DNA from: CAVYGB01 sp046734815 | GTDB lineage: Bacteria > Myxococcota_A > Polyangia > Fen-1088 | Assembly: GCA_046734815.1 (NCBI GenBank) | Contig: JBKPRZ010000081.1 | Coordinates: 1-21,004 of the forward strand | Length of the DNA: 21,004 bases | Reading direction: 5' to 3' | In this document: piece by piece, positions 1 through 10,778 of the stretch | Layout: every line of letters begins with the position of its first letter | How positions within the stretch are numbered: position 1 is the stretch's first letter | Translations under genes and position numbers: made by a program | Notes under the pieces: model-generated | What the model saw: only the letters and a program-made list of their open reading frames with translations | Databases searched by the model: none | What the model was told of the DNA's origin: nothing

Positions 1-13
1 GCCGGAGGTCATC

Positions 14-2191
14 ATGCGTCCAGGTTCGCGCAGCGCCATCGTCGCCGGTCTGACGGCGAGCTTCGTCGCCGTCCTTCCCGCCGTCAGCGCCCCGATCGAG
101 GCCGACATCCCGTTCGTCTCGCGGGACGCCCGCGCGGTGGAGACCCCCAGCGAGCCCTCCGCCTGGGGTGGCCCGCGCACCGGGCGCGAGCCGACCCTGT
201 CCGACCGTGTGGTCAAGTACAAGATCGACGCCACCCTCGATCCGAAGTCCCACACCGTGAAGGGCCGCGAGCAGCTGTCCTGGCGCAACCGTTCCGATCG
301 CACGGTGCACACCGTGTTCCTGCACCTCTATCTGAACGCCTTCGAGGGCAACGCCTCCACCTTCTTCACCGAGATCCGCGAGCGGGCCTTCACGTTCCGC
401 AGCGGCACGAAGATCGAAAAGGGGCAGTGGGGCCACATCCAGATCGTCGCGGCCCAGCAGCAGGGCCGCGACATCCGCTGGAGCTTCGTCCACCCCGACG
501 GCGGACCCGAGACCGACCACACCGTCGTGCGCTTCGACCTGCCCGAAGCGGTGCCGGCCGGCGCCTGGACCACCCTGGACATCACCTTCAGCGACCAGCT
601 GCCCCGGGTGGTCGCGCGCACCGGCTGGTTCGGCACCTTCCACATGGTGGCCCAGTGGTTCCCCAAGATCGGCGTGCTCGAGCTGGCCGGCGAGCGCGGC
701 GCCACCGGCCCCCGCTGGAACGTGCACGAGTTCCACGCCAACTCCGAGTTCTACGCCGACTGGGGCGAATACGACGTCAGCCTGACCGTCCCTCGCGGCT
801 ACCAGATCGCCGCCACCGGCGAGGAGCAGGGCGCGCCCGTCACCAAGGGCGACCAGGTGACCCGCCGCTTTACCCAGGGCGACGTCCACGACTTCGCCTG
901 GATGGCCGTCGACAACTTCGCGCCCCCGCTGGAGGGCAAGCTGGACGTGCCCGGCGGACAGCCGGTCACGGTGAAGGTCTTCTACCCGCCCGAATACCGG
1001 CCCTCCGCCGCCCCCGCTCTGCGCGCCACCATGGAGGCGATCCAGTTCTTCTCGCGCACGCTCGGTCCCTACCCGTACCGGACCTCGACCTGCATCCTGC
1101 CGCCCCACAACGCGACCGAGGCCGGTGGCATGGAGTACCAGACCCTGTTCACCAGCCTGGGCTTTTCCTCCGTCGAGCCTGACAGCTTCCAGGCCCTCGG
1201 GCTGGACATGGTCACCATCCACGAGTTCGGCCACGGCTACTTCTACGGCCTGCTCGCCTCCAACGAGTTCGAGGAGCCGCTGCTGGACGAGGGGCTCAAC
1301 GACTACTGGGACCTGCGCCTCCTGCGCGCGCGTGGGCGGGACATCGTCATGACCACCCCGCTGCTGCGACGGCTGGGCATCGCGCCGCGGGTGCCGGTGT
1401 TCGATTTCGAGCGCATGATGGCCGTGTTCGACCTTCGTCCGCCCGACGCCATCGGCGAGAACGCCTGGAATCGACTGTCGCGAAACAGCTACGGACTGGT
1501 CTACGCGCGCACCGCCACCGTGTTCCACGATCTGGAGGAACGGCTGGGAAGGCCGGTCATCGAGCGCGCCTTCGCCGACTATTACCAGCGCTGGCATTTC
1601 CGCCACCCCTCGGTGGCCGATCTGCGCGAGTCGCTGGCCGAGAGCTCCGGCCAGCGCGCGGTGGTCGAGGAGGTGTTCCGCGAGCACGTCTACGGCGCCG
1701 AGGTGATCGACGATCGCATCTCCGAGCTGTCCAGCGTCGAGGAGCTCCCCCTGCCGGGCACCCGCTTCGTCGACAACCACTGGGACGAGCTGACCGAGGA
1801 GCAGCTGCGCGCGCAGATCAAGGATCGGCGCCGGGCCTGGAAGAAGGAGCATCCCGACGCCAAGCCCGGCGAGGGGCCCTTCCCCTTCCGCACGGCGGTG
1901 ACGGTGCGCCGGGACGGGGCCCAGGTGCCCCAAACATTGACCGTCGAGTTCGAGGACGGCTCGACCGAGACCCGGAGCTGGAACGAGCCCGGTCGCTGGC
2001 AGCGCTTCGTGTTCCACAAACCGGTCCGGGCGCGCGCCGCCTGGCTGGACCGCGAGCAGCGCGTGCTGCTGGACCACGACAAGCTGAACGATGCGCGCAG
2101 CCGCCAGCCCAACCACGCGGCCGCGCGCCGCTGGTCGGCCGATCTGTCGACCATCGCCCAGGTCCTCCTCTCGCTGCTGGAGTCGCTATGA
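14..2191 (+). CDS. secreted M1 family zinc metallopeptidase
   Basis: A 725-residue protein starting at ATG 14 with a good ribosome site (GGAGGT at 4-9, five bases upstream). Residues 1-26 form a Sec signal peptide ending near VSA-P, so it should act in the periplasm or outside the cell. The M1 signature is complete: HEFGH at residues 403-407, then the third zinc ligand E426 after the canonical 18-residue spacing. About 30 residues earlier lies GGMEY, a variant of the exopeptidase motif GAMEN. A tyrosine in SYGLVYARTA, about 70 residues after the zinc site, is a candidate for the catalytic Tyr. The N-terminal beta-rich region (about 60-300) fits the M1 saddle domain. The 600-residue M1 core is followed by a basic 100-residue tail with no domain I recognise. 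It overlaps the next gene by ATGA, so the two are translationally coupled. Asn to Tyr in GxMEN may alter N-terminus recognition. Confidence 0.93.
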   Translation: MRPGSRSAIVAGLTASFVAVLPAVSAPIEADIPFVSRDARAVETPSEPSAWGGPRTGREPTLSDRVVKYKIDATLDPKSHTVKGREQLSWRNRSDRTVHTVFLHLYLNAFEGNASTFFTEIRERAFTFRSGTKIEKGQWGHIQIVAAQQQGRDIRWSFVHPDGGPETDHTVVRFDLPEAVPAGAWTTLDITFSDQLPRVVARTGWFGTFHMVAQWFPKIGVLELAGERGATGPRWNVHEFHANSEFYADWGEYDVSLTVPRGYQIAATGEEQGAPVTKGDQVTRRFTQGDVHDFAWMAVDNFAPPLEGKLDVPGGQPVTVKVFYPPEYRPSAAPALRATMEAIQFFSRTLGPYPYRTSTCILPPHNATEAGGMEYQTLFTSLGFSSVEPDSFQALGLDMVTIHEFGHGYFYGLLASNEFEEPLLDEGLNDYWDLRLLRARGRDIVMTTPLLRRLGIAPRVPVFDFERMMAVFDLRPPDAIGENAWNRLSRNSYGLVYARTATVFHDLEERLGRPVIERAFADYYQRWHFRHPSVADLRESLAESSGQRAVVEEVFREHVYGAEVIDDRISELSSVEELPLPGTRFVDNHWDELTEEQLRAQIKDRRRAWKKEHPDAKPGEGPFPFRTAVTVRRDGAQVPQTLTVEFEDGSTETRSWNEPGRWQRFVFHKPVRARAAWLDREQRVLLDHDKLNDARSRQPNHAAARRWSADLSTIAQVLLSLLESL

Positions 2192-3054
2192 GCTCTCGGG
2201 AAAGCGTGACCGCTGCCTCGCGCCGCCTGCTGCAGTGGCGGCTGCTTGCCGCCTGGGTGCTGGCGCTGCTGGTCCCCACCCTGGTGCTGCAGCTGCCGCT
2301 CGGCGCCTGGCTGGGCGGGCTGCTCGACTTCTCCCCGCGCGCCGACGAGATCGCGCGCCGCTTCGACCTGCTGGCGGTCGAGGACGTCGGCCTGGCCCTG
2401 GCCCGCAACGGGGCGGGGGCGCTGCGGGGTGCGGCCCTGGTCGCCTCCCTGATCACCCTCGTGCTGTCGCCCTTCCTCGCCGGGATGATGGCCACCGCCG
2501 CCCGTCAACACGAGCGTTCCCTGCGTCTGGTCCCGCTGCTGTCGGGCGGGCTGGCCTTCTACTTCCGGATGTTGCGCCTGTGGCTGGTCTCGCTGGTCCC
2601 CCTGGCGCTCGTCGTCGGCGTGGCCGCCCTGGCCTTCTACCTGGCCGGGGAGCGGGGCGAGCACGCGGTGCTCGAGTCGCAAGCGGACCGTGCCCAGCAC
2701 GTGGCGCTGGCGGTGGTGCTGGCGGTGTTCCTCCTGGTCCGCGCCACCATCGAGGCGGGCCGGGCGCAGATGGCCGCCGACGACACCCTCCGCTCCGGCT
2801 GGCGGGCCTGGCTGCGCGGCGTCCGTCTCACCTTCCGCCGCCCCATCGCCGTGCTGGGTCGCTACCTGGGCCTGACCGCCCTCACCCTGATCGTCGCCGC
2901 CCTGCTGCTGTTCCTCCGCGCGCGCCTCGACGGCGCCCCGCTGCCGCTGTTCTGGCTGGGCTTCCTGCTGACCCAGCTGGTGGTCGCCGCCCTCGGCTGG
3001 GGCCGCGCCACCCGCCTGGCCACCCTGGTCTCCCTCCTGCGCCCTGGCCGCTAG
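2188..3054 (+). CDS. polytopic inner-membrane protein of unknown function
   Basis: A 288-residue protein whose ATG (2188) overlaps the TGA of the M1 peptidase gene by four bases, so it is translated with it. It has about six hydrophobic helices: near residues 18-45, 80-105, 120-155, 168-188, 228-248 and 255-275. Arg-rich loops lie between them and the C-terminus is basic (LLRPGR). I recognise no catalytic motif. Coupling suggests it works with the peptidase, for example by assisting its export or a linked envelope function, but this is inference. It resembles the loose class of multi-pass YIP/DUF-type integral membrane proteins that accompany peptidase genes. No signal peptide cleavage site is seen. 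Confidence 0.8.
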   Translation: MSSRESVTAASRRLLQWRLLAAWVLALLVPTLVLQLPLGAWLGGLLDFSPRADEIARRFDLLAVEDVGLALARNGAGALRGAALVASLITLVLSPFLAGMMATAARQHERSLRLVPLLSGGLAFYFRMLRLWLVSLVPLALVVGVAALAFYLAGERGEHAVLESQADRAQHVALAVVLAVFLLVRATIEAGRAQMAADDTLRSGWRAWLRGVRLTFRRPIAVLGRYLGLTALTLIVAALLLFLRARLDGAPLPLFWLGFLLTQLVVAALGWGRATRLATLVSLLRPGR

Positions 3055-3144
3055 CGCATGTGAGCCGCGTCCGGTCCAGCCGCAGCCGGGGCCTCGCGCA
3101 CCCGGATGGGCGGTTGCTCCCAGGTTAGGATGCTCGATGAACAC

Positions 3145-3849
3145 ATGACCACGCTAGCAACCACCGCGCCCGCGTCCGTGCCGGCCAGACACGCTCTCGA
3201 CTGGCTGGGGCAGGGCTGGCGGCTGTTGTGGCGCGCGCCCCTGCGGCTGATCTTGCTCTCGCTCGCCCCGTTCGTGGCCGAGTTTCTCCTGCAGCTGATC
3301 CCCGGCGCGGGAATCGTCGCCTCCAAGCTGATCGTCCCGATCGTCCAGGCCGGCGTGTGGGTGGGCCTGGACGGAATGTTTCACGGTCGTCCGCTGCGCG
3401 TCGCCTGCCTGGGGGAGGGCTTTCGCCGCGAGCGCCTGGCCCCTCTCGCCGGCCTCAGCCTCTGGTTCCTGATCGTCTTCGCCACCCAGCTGCTGGTGGT
3501 GGCGGCGGTCTTTGGACCGGAGGTCAGCGGCGCTCTGCTGCTGGGACACGTCCACCGCGAGTTGGCCGGCCCCGCGATCCTGCTCGTCGTCCTGCCCGGC
3601 CTGGTACCCGGCACGTTCGTCATGCTGTCGACACCCCTGGTGCTGTTCGATCACCTGGGGCCCACCCGTGCGGTGGCCCGCAGCGTGCGCCTGGTGCTTG
3701 CGTCACCCGCCGCCTTCGCCCTCTTCACCCTCCTGACCGGGATCATGCTCGGCCTCGCGCTGCTCGCCCGGGCCGTGCCGCTGCTGGTGCTGGCCCCCTG
3801 GTTCCTCACCTCCAGCTACGCCGCCTACCGCGATCTGAACCCCGGCTGA
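3145..3849 (+). CDS. multi-pass membrane protein, BPSS1780-like
   Basis: About 234 residues with some six hydrophobic segments. The opening LDWLGQGWRLLWRAPLR, then a hydrophobic hairpin and a cytoplasmic GxGFRRERLAPL stretch, recalls the BPSS1780/DUF2189 type of small integral membrane proteins. That assignment is from memory and moderate at best. The start is uncertain: in-frame ATGs lie at 3106, 3130 and 3145 and none has a strong ribosome site. I chose 3145 because an AGGA lies upstream and the following residues (MTTLATT) read like a normal N-terminus. It follows the previous membrane protein after about 90 bases on the same strand and could be the third gene of that operon. It ends against a convergent gene, with a hairpin between them. 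Confidence 0.72.
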   Translation: MTTLATTAPASVPARHALDWLGQGWRLLWRAPLRLILLSLAPFVAEFLLQLIPGAGIVASKLIVPIVQAGVWVGLDGMFHGRPLRVACLGEGFRRERLAPLAGLSLWFLIVFATQLLVVAAVFGPEVSGALLLGHVHRELAGPAILLVVLPGLVPGTFVMLSTPLVLFDHLGPTRAVARSVRLVLASPAAFALFTLLTGIMLGLALLARAVPLLVLAPWFLTSSYAAYRDLNPG

Positions 3850-3861
3850 AGCGTCCCGGAA

Positions 3862-3884
3862 GCTGAACCGGGCGCGGGTTCAGC
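3862..3884. terminator. bidirectional hairpin between convergent genes
   Basis: A perfect 8-bp inverted repeat (GCTGAACC / GGTTCAGC) with a 7-base GC-rich loop lies just after the plus-strand membrane protein. It contains the stop codon of the minus-strand gene. There is no clear U-tract on either side. Confidence 0.55.
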
Positions 3885-4512
3885 GGCGAGCGCGGTGGGA
3901 GTGGGAGCGGGAGTGAGGGCGGGGGGCGGGAGCGGGCTTTGGCCTTGCCTCGCCGCAGACCCAGCGGTTGCGGTCCTTGTGGATGGCGTATTCGGACTGG
4001 CCGCAGGCGCCGGCCGAGACCGTCAGAGCGCCGAAATGAAACAGGCTCTGGTAGACGACGCTGACCTTGCCGCTGGAAGCGGAGGGGAAATGCACCACGT
4101 ATTGCAGCGCCCGCGCCATCGAATCGCTGGCCACCCGCTGCTGCACCTCCAGGACCGAAAGCAGCCGGATGCGTTCGTTCCGCCCGTTGGACAGGCGCGG
4201 TCGCCTCATCCGGGCATCGGGCGTGCGCTGAACGAAGACGCGAAGCGTGTTGTCCGCGCGGCTGGTGAACACCACCGCCTCGCTGGCCCCCGGGCAGGCG
4301 AGCTGGCGTCGTTCACACCCGACCACCGCCCGCAGGAAGTCGTCCGTCGCCGCCTCCTGCTCGTACTTGAATCCGCCCGTGCGCGGCGGTTCTGCCGCCG
4401 CCCCGCCCGCCGCCGTCGTCCGCGCCACCGGATGCAGCCCGATCGCCGCCAGCACCGCCACCCCCACCACCACCCGAATGCGCCGTCCGATCATTTGCAG
4501 GAACCGACTCAT
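3880..4512 (-). CDS. small secreted protein with Pro/Arg/His-rich tail
   Basis: A 210-residue protein from ATG 4512. A basic N-terminus (MSRFLQMIGRRIR) precedes a hydrophobic core (VVVGVAVLAAIGLH) and Ala-rich cleavage region, that is a Sec signal peptide ending around residue 35-40. The mature part has four cysteines (66, 73, 170, 186), which could form two disulfides in the periplasm. It ends in a low-complexity tail, PKPAPAPRPHSRSHSHRARR. The frame stays open upstream, but that part overlaps the next divergent gene and reads as non-protein, so the ATG before the signal peptide is preferred. No ribosome site is obvious. I recognise no family. It is divergent from the REC-TrxR gene across about 145 bases. 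Confidence 0.72.
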   Translation of the reverse strand: MSRFLQMIGRRIRVVVGVAVLAAIGLHPVARTTAAGGAAAEPPRTGGFKYEQEAATDDFLRAVVGCERRQLACPGASEAVVFTSRADNTLRVFVQRTPDARMRRPRLSNGRNERIRLLSVLEVQQRVASDSMARALQYVVHFPSASSGKVSVVYQSLFHFGALTVSAGACGQSEYAIHKDRNRWVCGEARPKPAPAPRPHSRSHSHRARR

Positions 4513-4657
4513 TGTAGCGGGCTCGCACCCCGGTCGTGCGCGCGACGTGAGCCGCAGACGTGTGGGTGGGCAGCCGACAGGTAGTGTCCGACCTACAGCC
4601 GCCGCGGCCCCGTCTTGCCGGATCCGCGGTACGTTCAGCGGAAAAGGGGCGGGGAAC

Positions 4658-6349
<1,692 letters not shown>

Positions 6350-6401
6350 CCGTGCGCGGGCGGCCGCGCCGCCCGCCCGCAGATCGGTTAGCCTCGGCGT
6401 C

Positions 6402-8039
6402 ATGAAGCCAGCGCTGCTGGGGCTCGCGATCGTCGTGGTGGCGCCCGCTGCAGGCGCCGTCGAACCACCGGCCGGCGGCGTGTCGGGGATGGTCAGCTCG
6501 GCGCACCCGCAGGCCAGCGAGGCGGGCTTGCAGGTCCTGCGCGCGGGCGGCAACGCCTTCGACGCCGCGGTCGCCACGGCGGCGGCCCTCGACGTGGTCG
6601 AGCCGATGATGTCTGGAATCGGCGGCTACGGGACCATCGTCATCTACGACGCCCGGAAGCACCAGGCGCGGTTTCTCAACTCCAGCGGCCGCATCCCCCG
6701 GGCGGTCGACTCGGACGCCTTCCGGGCGCCCACGCCGGACTACCTGGCCAACCGGCGCGGCGCCAAGTCGGTCTCGACCCCCGGGACGGTGGCCTCCTGG
6801 GAGGCGCTGTCCCGGCAATACGGCAAGCTGCCGTGGAGACGGCTGTTCCAGGACGCCATCCGCCTCGCCCGCGAGGGCTTCGTTCTCGACCAGGACACCG
6901 CCGGCGCCATCCGCACCTCGTTCGAGGCCTTCCCCCCGCACGCCCGGTCGTTCTATGGGCGCGACGGCAAGCCGCTGGGCGCGGGCGATCGCCTGGTGCA
7001 GGAAGAGCTGGCTCGTTCCTTGGCCCTCATCGCCGCGCAGGGCGCGCGTGTGGTGACGACCGGCGCGCTCGCCCGGGCCATCGATTCGGCCATGCGGGCG
7101 TCGGGCGGCTTTCTCTCGCTGGCCGACCTGCAGGCGAACCGGGCCGAGTGGGGCGAACCGATCCGGATCCGGTACCGCGACCACGAGGTGGTGACCGCGC
7201 CGCCGCCCGCCAACGCCTTCGACATGCTGGTCCGCCTGGGGGTGATGGGCCGCCAGGACCTGCGCGCGCTGGGACACAACAGCGCCGCCTATCTGCACCG
7301 CTTCGCCGAGGCCACCAAGCTGGGCTTCTGGGTACGCCTGCGCTACGCCGGCGACCCCGAGGTGGCCATGCCACCGCTGGCCAGGCTGCTGTCCGACCAG
7401 TATTTCGCCGAGGAGGCCGGCAAGCTGGATCCCGACAAGGCCCGGCCCTTCGCCGCGCCCCAGCTGTTCCAGCCCGACAGCCACACCACCCACTTCGTGG
7501 TGGCCGACCGCTGGGGCAACATCGTTTCGGCCACGCAGACCCTGGGCGGCCTGTTCGGCAGCAAGATCATGCCCGCGGGCACCGGCATCTGGCTGAACGA
7601 TTCGCTGGAGTTCAGCACCTTCGAGCCCAAAGGAAACCCGATGGACGCGCACGCGGGCCGCCGCAAGCTGTCGGGCGACTGCCCGACCTTGATCCTGAAG
7701 GACGGCCGCCCCTGGGCCGCCCTCGGCACCCCGGGCGGTCACACCATCGGCCAGACCGTGCCCCAGATGATCATGAACCTGGTCGACTTCCAGATGGACA
7801 TCCAGCAGGCGCTCACCGCCCCCCGCATCAGCTTCGTCGAACCGGACACCCTGGCCGTCGAGGACGCAATCCCCGAGGCCGTGCGCCGCCAGCTGGCCGC
7901 GCGCGGTCACAAGCTGCGCGTCGTCCGCGCCCTGGGCAACGCCCACGGCCTGACCATCGAATACGACCGCACCGGCAAACCCGTCCGTTTCCAGGGCGCC
8001 GCCGACCCGCGCGGCCACGGCAAGGCCGCGGGTTACTGA
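6402..8039 (+). CDS. ggt: gamma-glutamyltranspeptidase (Ntn hydrolase), periplasmic
   Basis: A 545-residue precursor from ATG 6402, beginning with a signal peptide (MKPALLGLAIVVVAPAAGA). The enzyme hydrolyses or transfers the gamma-glutamyl group of glutathione and related peptides after self-cleavage into two subunits. The N-terminal part has the usual HPQASEAGLQVLRAGGNAFDA-type region and GIGGYG. The autocleavage nucleophile is Thr362, in the sequence HTTHFVVADRWGN. The small subunit contains GTGIWLND, SGDCPTLILKDG and a glycine-rich oxyanion segment GTPGGHT. It is slightly shorter than typical (about 580), and the lid motif MDDF is replaced by LEFST. The frame is open upstream into the preceding gene, but the signal peptide fixes the start. 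It lies 52 bases after the REC-TrxR gene, and a link through glutathione is possible but unproven. Confidence 0.92.
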   Translation: MKPALLGLAIVVVAPAAGAVEPPAGGVSGMVSSAHPQASEAGLQVLRAGGNAFDAAVATAAALDVVEPMMSGIGGYGTIVIYDARKHQARFLNSSGRIPRAVDSDAFRAPTPDYLANRRGAKSVSTPGTVASWEALSRQYGKLPWRRLFQDAIRLAREGFVLDQDTAGAIRTSFEAFPPHARSFYGRDGKPLGAGDRLVQEELARSLALIAAQGARVVTTGALARAIDSAMRASGGFLSLADLQANRAEWGEPIRIRYRDHEVVTAPPPANAFDMLVRLGVMGRQDLRALGHNSAAYLHRFAEATKLGFWVRLRYAGDPEVAMPPLARLLSDQYFAEEAGKLDPDKARPFAAPQLFQPDSHTTHFVVADRWGNIVSATQTLGGLFGSKIMPAGTGIWLNDSLEFSTFEPKGNPMDAHAGRRKLSGDCPTLILKDGRPWAALGTPGGHTIGQTVPQMIMNLVDFQMDIQQALTAPRISFVEPDTLAVEDAIPEAVRRQLAARGHKLRVVRALGNAHGLTIEYDRTGKPVRFQGAADPRGHGKAAGY

Positions 8040-8080
8040 TCGCTCCGGCGCGGGCTACCGAGCGGTCGGACAGACCAGGG

Positions 8081-8102
8081 GCGGGCCGGCGTCGAAGCCC
8101 GC
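8081..8102. terminator. weak hairpin between convergent ggt and M28 genes
   Basis: A 6-bp GC-only inverted repeat (GCGGGC / GCCCGC) with a 10-base loop lies in the 85-base gap between the two convergent stop codons. It has no U-tract. It is the only candidate terminator I can see in the gap. Confidence 0.3.
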
Positions 8103-8124
8103 ATCCGGTCGTACCGAGCATCAT

Positions 8125-10119
8125 CTAATGGGCGGCGAATCGCACCACCCCCGCCCGGGCCAGGAGATCCATCCAGGCGGCCACCTCGGCCAGCGGGACC
8201 GGAACGTAGCGGCCGGTGAGGAGGTCGCGGATCTGTCCGACCGAGCGCTTGCCGTCGACCAGGTTCAACGCCTCGTACGCCAGAACATCGCTGCGCCGCC
8301 CGATGGCCGGCGGCGGCCCGGCCTCAGCACCGAGCACCGTGGCCAGGTGATCATAGTAGTAGACGTCGAGCGGGCCCTGCACAGCCGGCGTACGGGCGGG
8401 CACCCGGGCATCGCGCGCACCCACGCCCGCGGCGTTCGTCAGCCGGTTCGACGACCGGGTGAGCGCGGCGCTGGCCCGGCGGACATCGGCGGCCGTGGTC
8501 GGCCACAAGGTGGCGACGCTGGCCAGTGCCTCGATCCCCATCGCGACCGCCTCGCGTCCGGCCAGGCGGGTGTCGTCGGCGCTCCAGCCCGACACCAGCG
8601 CGCGGTGACGAGCCACCGCCAGCCGCTCGTCGGTGGCCGCGCGCTCGAGGTCGGGCAGCCGCGCGGCCTCGGCCTCCGGGAGGGCGGCGAGAGTCCAGGC
8701 GATGCCCGCGGTCATGTAGGCCACCCGCCCCAGCTTGGTGGCGTCGATGTTGTCCGGCACGTCCTTGCTGGTGTGGATGGTGACGTCCGGCCAGTCGTGG
8801 AAATAGACCATCGGCACGCCGAACGCCTCGAACACCTGGTGATCGCTGCCCAGCTCCAGCGGCCGTAGATCGGTGACCAGCGGGTCGCGCCCGCCCGGTG
8901 GCCAGACCAGCCCGTCGCCGGTCCCGGTCTCGGCAAACTCCGTCGAGGCCCGCGCGACATCCGCGATCCAGGCGCGCGCGATCTCGTCGATGATGTGCGG
9001 GAGCGACGCCGCCGACCGCGACAGGTGCAGGGCCGCGTGCGTGAGCTCGGGCCGCCCGCCGACCATGTCCAGGTGAACGCCCGCGCGCAGCCGCCGCGCC
9101 ACATCGGGGTGGCTGACCAGCCAGGCGTGTGAACCGGCGATCTCGGGCACCCACAGAAAGCGGATGGTCCGGCGCGGCGCCGGCAGCGCACCGCCGGCGA
9201 TGGCGCCCTTCAAGGCGCGCGCCACGCCCACCAGAGCGGCGCTGCCCGAGGCGTTGTCGTTGGCGCCCGCCAGCTGATGGCACAGGTGGGCGCTGAGCAC
9301 GATCTCTCCCGCCGCCGCGTCCGTGCCGGCGATCGTCGTCGACACCACGTCGAAGGTTGCCGGCACCATCCGGGCGCGCACGTGACCGTCCAGTCGCACG
9401 GGCCCCTGCTTCAGCTCCTGCCGGAGGGCCGCGGCGGTGCGGGCCGAGACCATGAAGGCGAAGCGATTGGCGGTCTGGTACGGCGACAGGTGCCCCCAGC
9501 GCACGAGGTCCGGATCCAGACCCGACCAGCCGGTGTGCTGGTTGGGATAGTCCGACACGATGCCGGCAGCGCCGCGCTGCTCGACCGCCAGCCGGTGAAC
9601 TTCGGGCAGCGGGCCATCCGCGAGCACGATCTTCCCGCGCACGTCCGCCCCTCGATAGTCGGAGTCGGCGGCGCCGGCCCCGACGTCGACGAGATCGGCG
9701 GTCACGTCGGCGTCCTGGCTGTAATCCGCCAGTGCCAGCGGCAGAGCGGCGAAGTCGGCCAGGACGCGCCGCCGGGGCGCCAGCTCCTGCAACCGGCCCG
9801 CCGCCGGGTTCCAGCCGAGGTAGCTCTTGAAGTGGGCGTAGCGGGTCTTGCCGTCGGCGGGCAGGTGCTCGACGTTCGCGTCGGTGAGCCCCGCGCTGGC
9901 GAGCTCGCCGACCAGCCAGACGGTGGCCGCGCGAAACCCGGGCGAGCCCTGCACGCGGTGGTGGCGGCCCAGCGCCCGCACCACGCCCAGCACGTAGGCC
10001 CCGTCGATCTGCTTCTGGATCGCGGCCGGCACGGCGTCGGGCCAGAACGGGACCCGGCGGGTCTCGGCGGCAACCGGGTTGGTCAGAGCCAGAACCGCGA
10101 ACAGGGAAAGCAACCGCAT
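8125..10119 (-). CDS. secreted M28-type zinc aminopeptidase with C-terminal winged-helix-like segment
   Basis: A 664-residue protein from ATG 10119 with a Sec signal peptide (residues 1-18, cut near PVAA). Residues 135-260 resemble a PA (protease-associated) insert. The metal-binding set of the M28 clan can be read in order: H278 (LSAHLCHQ), D288 (GANDNASG), E326 (WVPEIAGS), D351 (HLDMVGG) and H449 (VTIHTSKD). The VPEIAGS form resembles DUF4910/DUF2172-type aminopeptidases more than classical EExGLxGS members. The last 70 residues (ALNLVDGKRSVGQIRDLL...) look like a winged-helix-type accessory domain. It probably removes N-terminal residues from peptides in the periplasm or outside. It follows a small secreted-protein gene on the same strand by 33 bases, with a short hairpin in that gap and no clear ribosome site. 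Confidence 0.88.
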   Translation of the reverse strand: MRLLSLFAVLALTNPVAAETRRVPFWPDAVPAAIQKQIDGAYVLGVVRALGRHHRVQGSPGFRAATVWLVGELASAGLTDANVEHLPADGKTRYAHFKSYLGWNPAAGRLQELAPRRRVLADFAALPLALADYSQDADVTADLVDVGAGAADSDYRGADVRGKIVLADGPLPEVHRLAVEQRGAAGIVSDYPNQHTGWSGLDPDLVRWGHLSPYQTANRFAFMVSARTAAALRQELKQGPVRLDGHVRARMVPATFDVVSTTIAGTDAAAGEIVLSAHLCHQLAGANDNASGSAALVGVARALKGAIAGGALPAPRRTIRFLWVPEIAGSHAWLVSHPDVARRLRAGVHLDMVGGRPELTHAALHLSRSAASLPHIIDEIARAWIADVARASTEFAETGTGDGLVWPPGGRDPLVTDLRPLELGSDHQVFEAFGVPMVYFHDWPDVTIHTSKDVPDNIDATKLGRVAYMTAGIAWTLAALPEAEAARLPDLERAATDERLAVARHRALVSGWSADDTRLAGREAVAMGIEALASVATLWPTTAADVRRASAALTRSSNRLTNAAGVGARDARVPARTPAVQGPLDVYYYDHLATVLGAEAGPPPAIGRRSDVLAYEALNLVDGKRSVGQIRDLLTGRYVPVPLAEVAAWMDLLARAGVVRFAAH

Positions 10120-10122
10120 GCC

Positions 10123-10137
10123 GGCACTTTACGTGCC
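10123..10137. promoter_or_regulatory. short hairpin in the leader of the M28 gene
   Basis: GGCAC / GTGCC with a 5-base loop sits immediately upstream of the M28 start codon, within the 33-base gap after the preceding gene. It could be a weak attenuator or hinder the ribosome site. It is short and may be chance. Confidence 0.25.
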
Positions 10138-10152
10138 TTCCCTGTCCTGGGG

Positions 10153-10611
10153 CTATTGCACGATCTTTCCCAGGTCGCCAAAATCGATCGTCACGTCTTC
10201 GGTCCAGTCGTCCTCGGAGGGAAGGTACTTGTAACCATCGTTCACGACGATGTCGTTGACGGTGACCGCCCGGACGTACAGGCGATAGCGGCGCTTGGCA
10301 CCGCAACCGAAATCCAGGGTGCACGCGACGGTGAACGAGTCGCCGGGCCGATATGACCGGGTGGACCAGGTGCAGCCCTTGAGCTTGTACCAGGTGCCCA
10401 GCTTCGTGCGCACCTGACTGGTCTTGTTGTTGCCGGTGTTCGGTGGTTCGGTGCCGTTGAGGTACACCAGCAGCTTTTCGGAGCCCTCGACCGGAGTCGT
10501 GTAGGCGCCCTTCAACGTGACTCGACAGCCCGCCCGCGCTTTCACGGCGGTGGCGCCCACCCACAAGCAGCTCAGCCCAGCGACCGCAGCAATACGTTTC
10601 ATGAGGGTCAT
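10153..10611 (-). CDS. small secreted protein of unknown function
   Basis: A 152-residue protein from ATG 10611, chosen because GGGAGG lies eight bases upstream; a second ATG at 10602 is the alternative. The signal peptide (MTLMKRIAAVAGLSCLWVGATAVKARA) is cut near residue 27. The mature domain is rich in beta-forming and aromatic residues and has four cysteines (29, 80, 97, 103), so two disulfides are plausible. The ending VTIDFGDLGKIVQ looks like a final strand. No lipobox is seen: Cys29 is preceded by ARAG, not a Leu-containing lipobox. I recognise no family. It lies upstream of the M28 peptidase gene on the same strand and may be co-transcribed with it. Confidence 0.75.
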   Translation of the reverse strand: MTLMKRIAAVAGLSCLWVGATAVKARAGCRVTLKGAYTTPVEGSEKLLVYLNGTEPPNTGNNKTSQVRTKLGTWYKLKGCTWSTRSYRPGDSFTVACTLDFGCGAKRRYRLYVRAVTVNDIVVNDGYKYLPSEDDWTEDVTIDFGDLGKIVQ

Positions 10612-10778
10612 CGGCACAGCCTCCCGACCGACAACGGATCGCGTGCGACAAGTTCCGCCCCACGCCCACACGATGTGGCTGATCCGGTGGTGAGCCCGTC
10701 GGGCGCGGCCAGGCCGGTGGTGGCCCGTGCGGGGTCGCCGCACACGCGGGCTCTCGTGCTCGTCGCTCGTCAGAGGTC

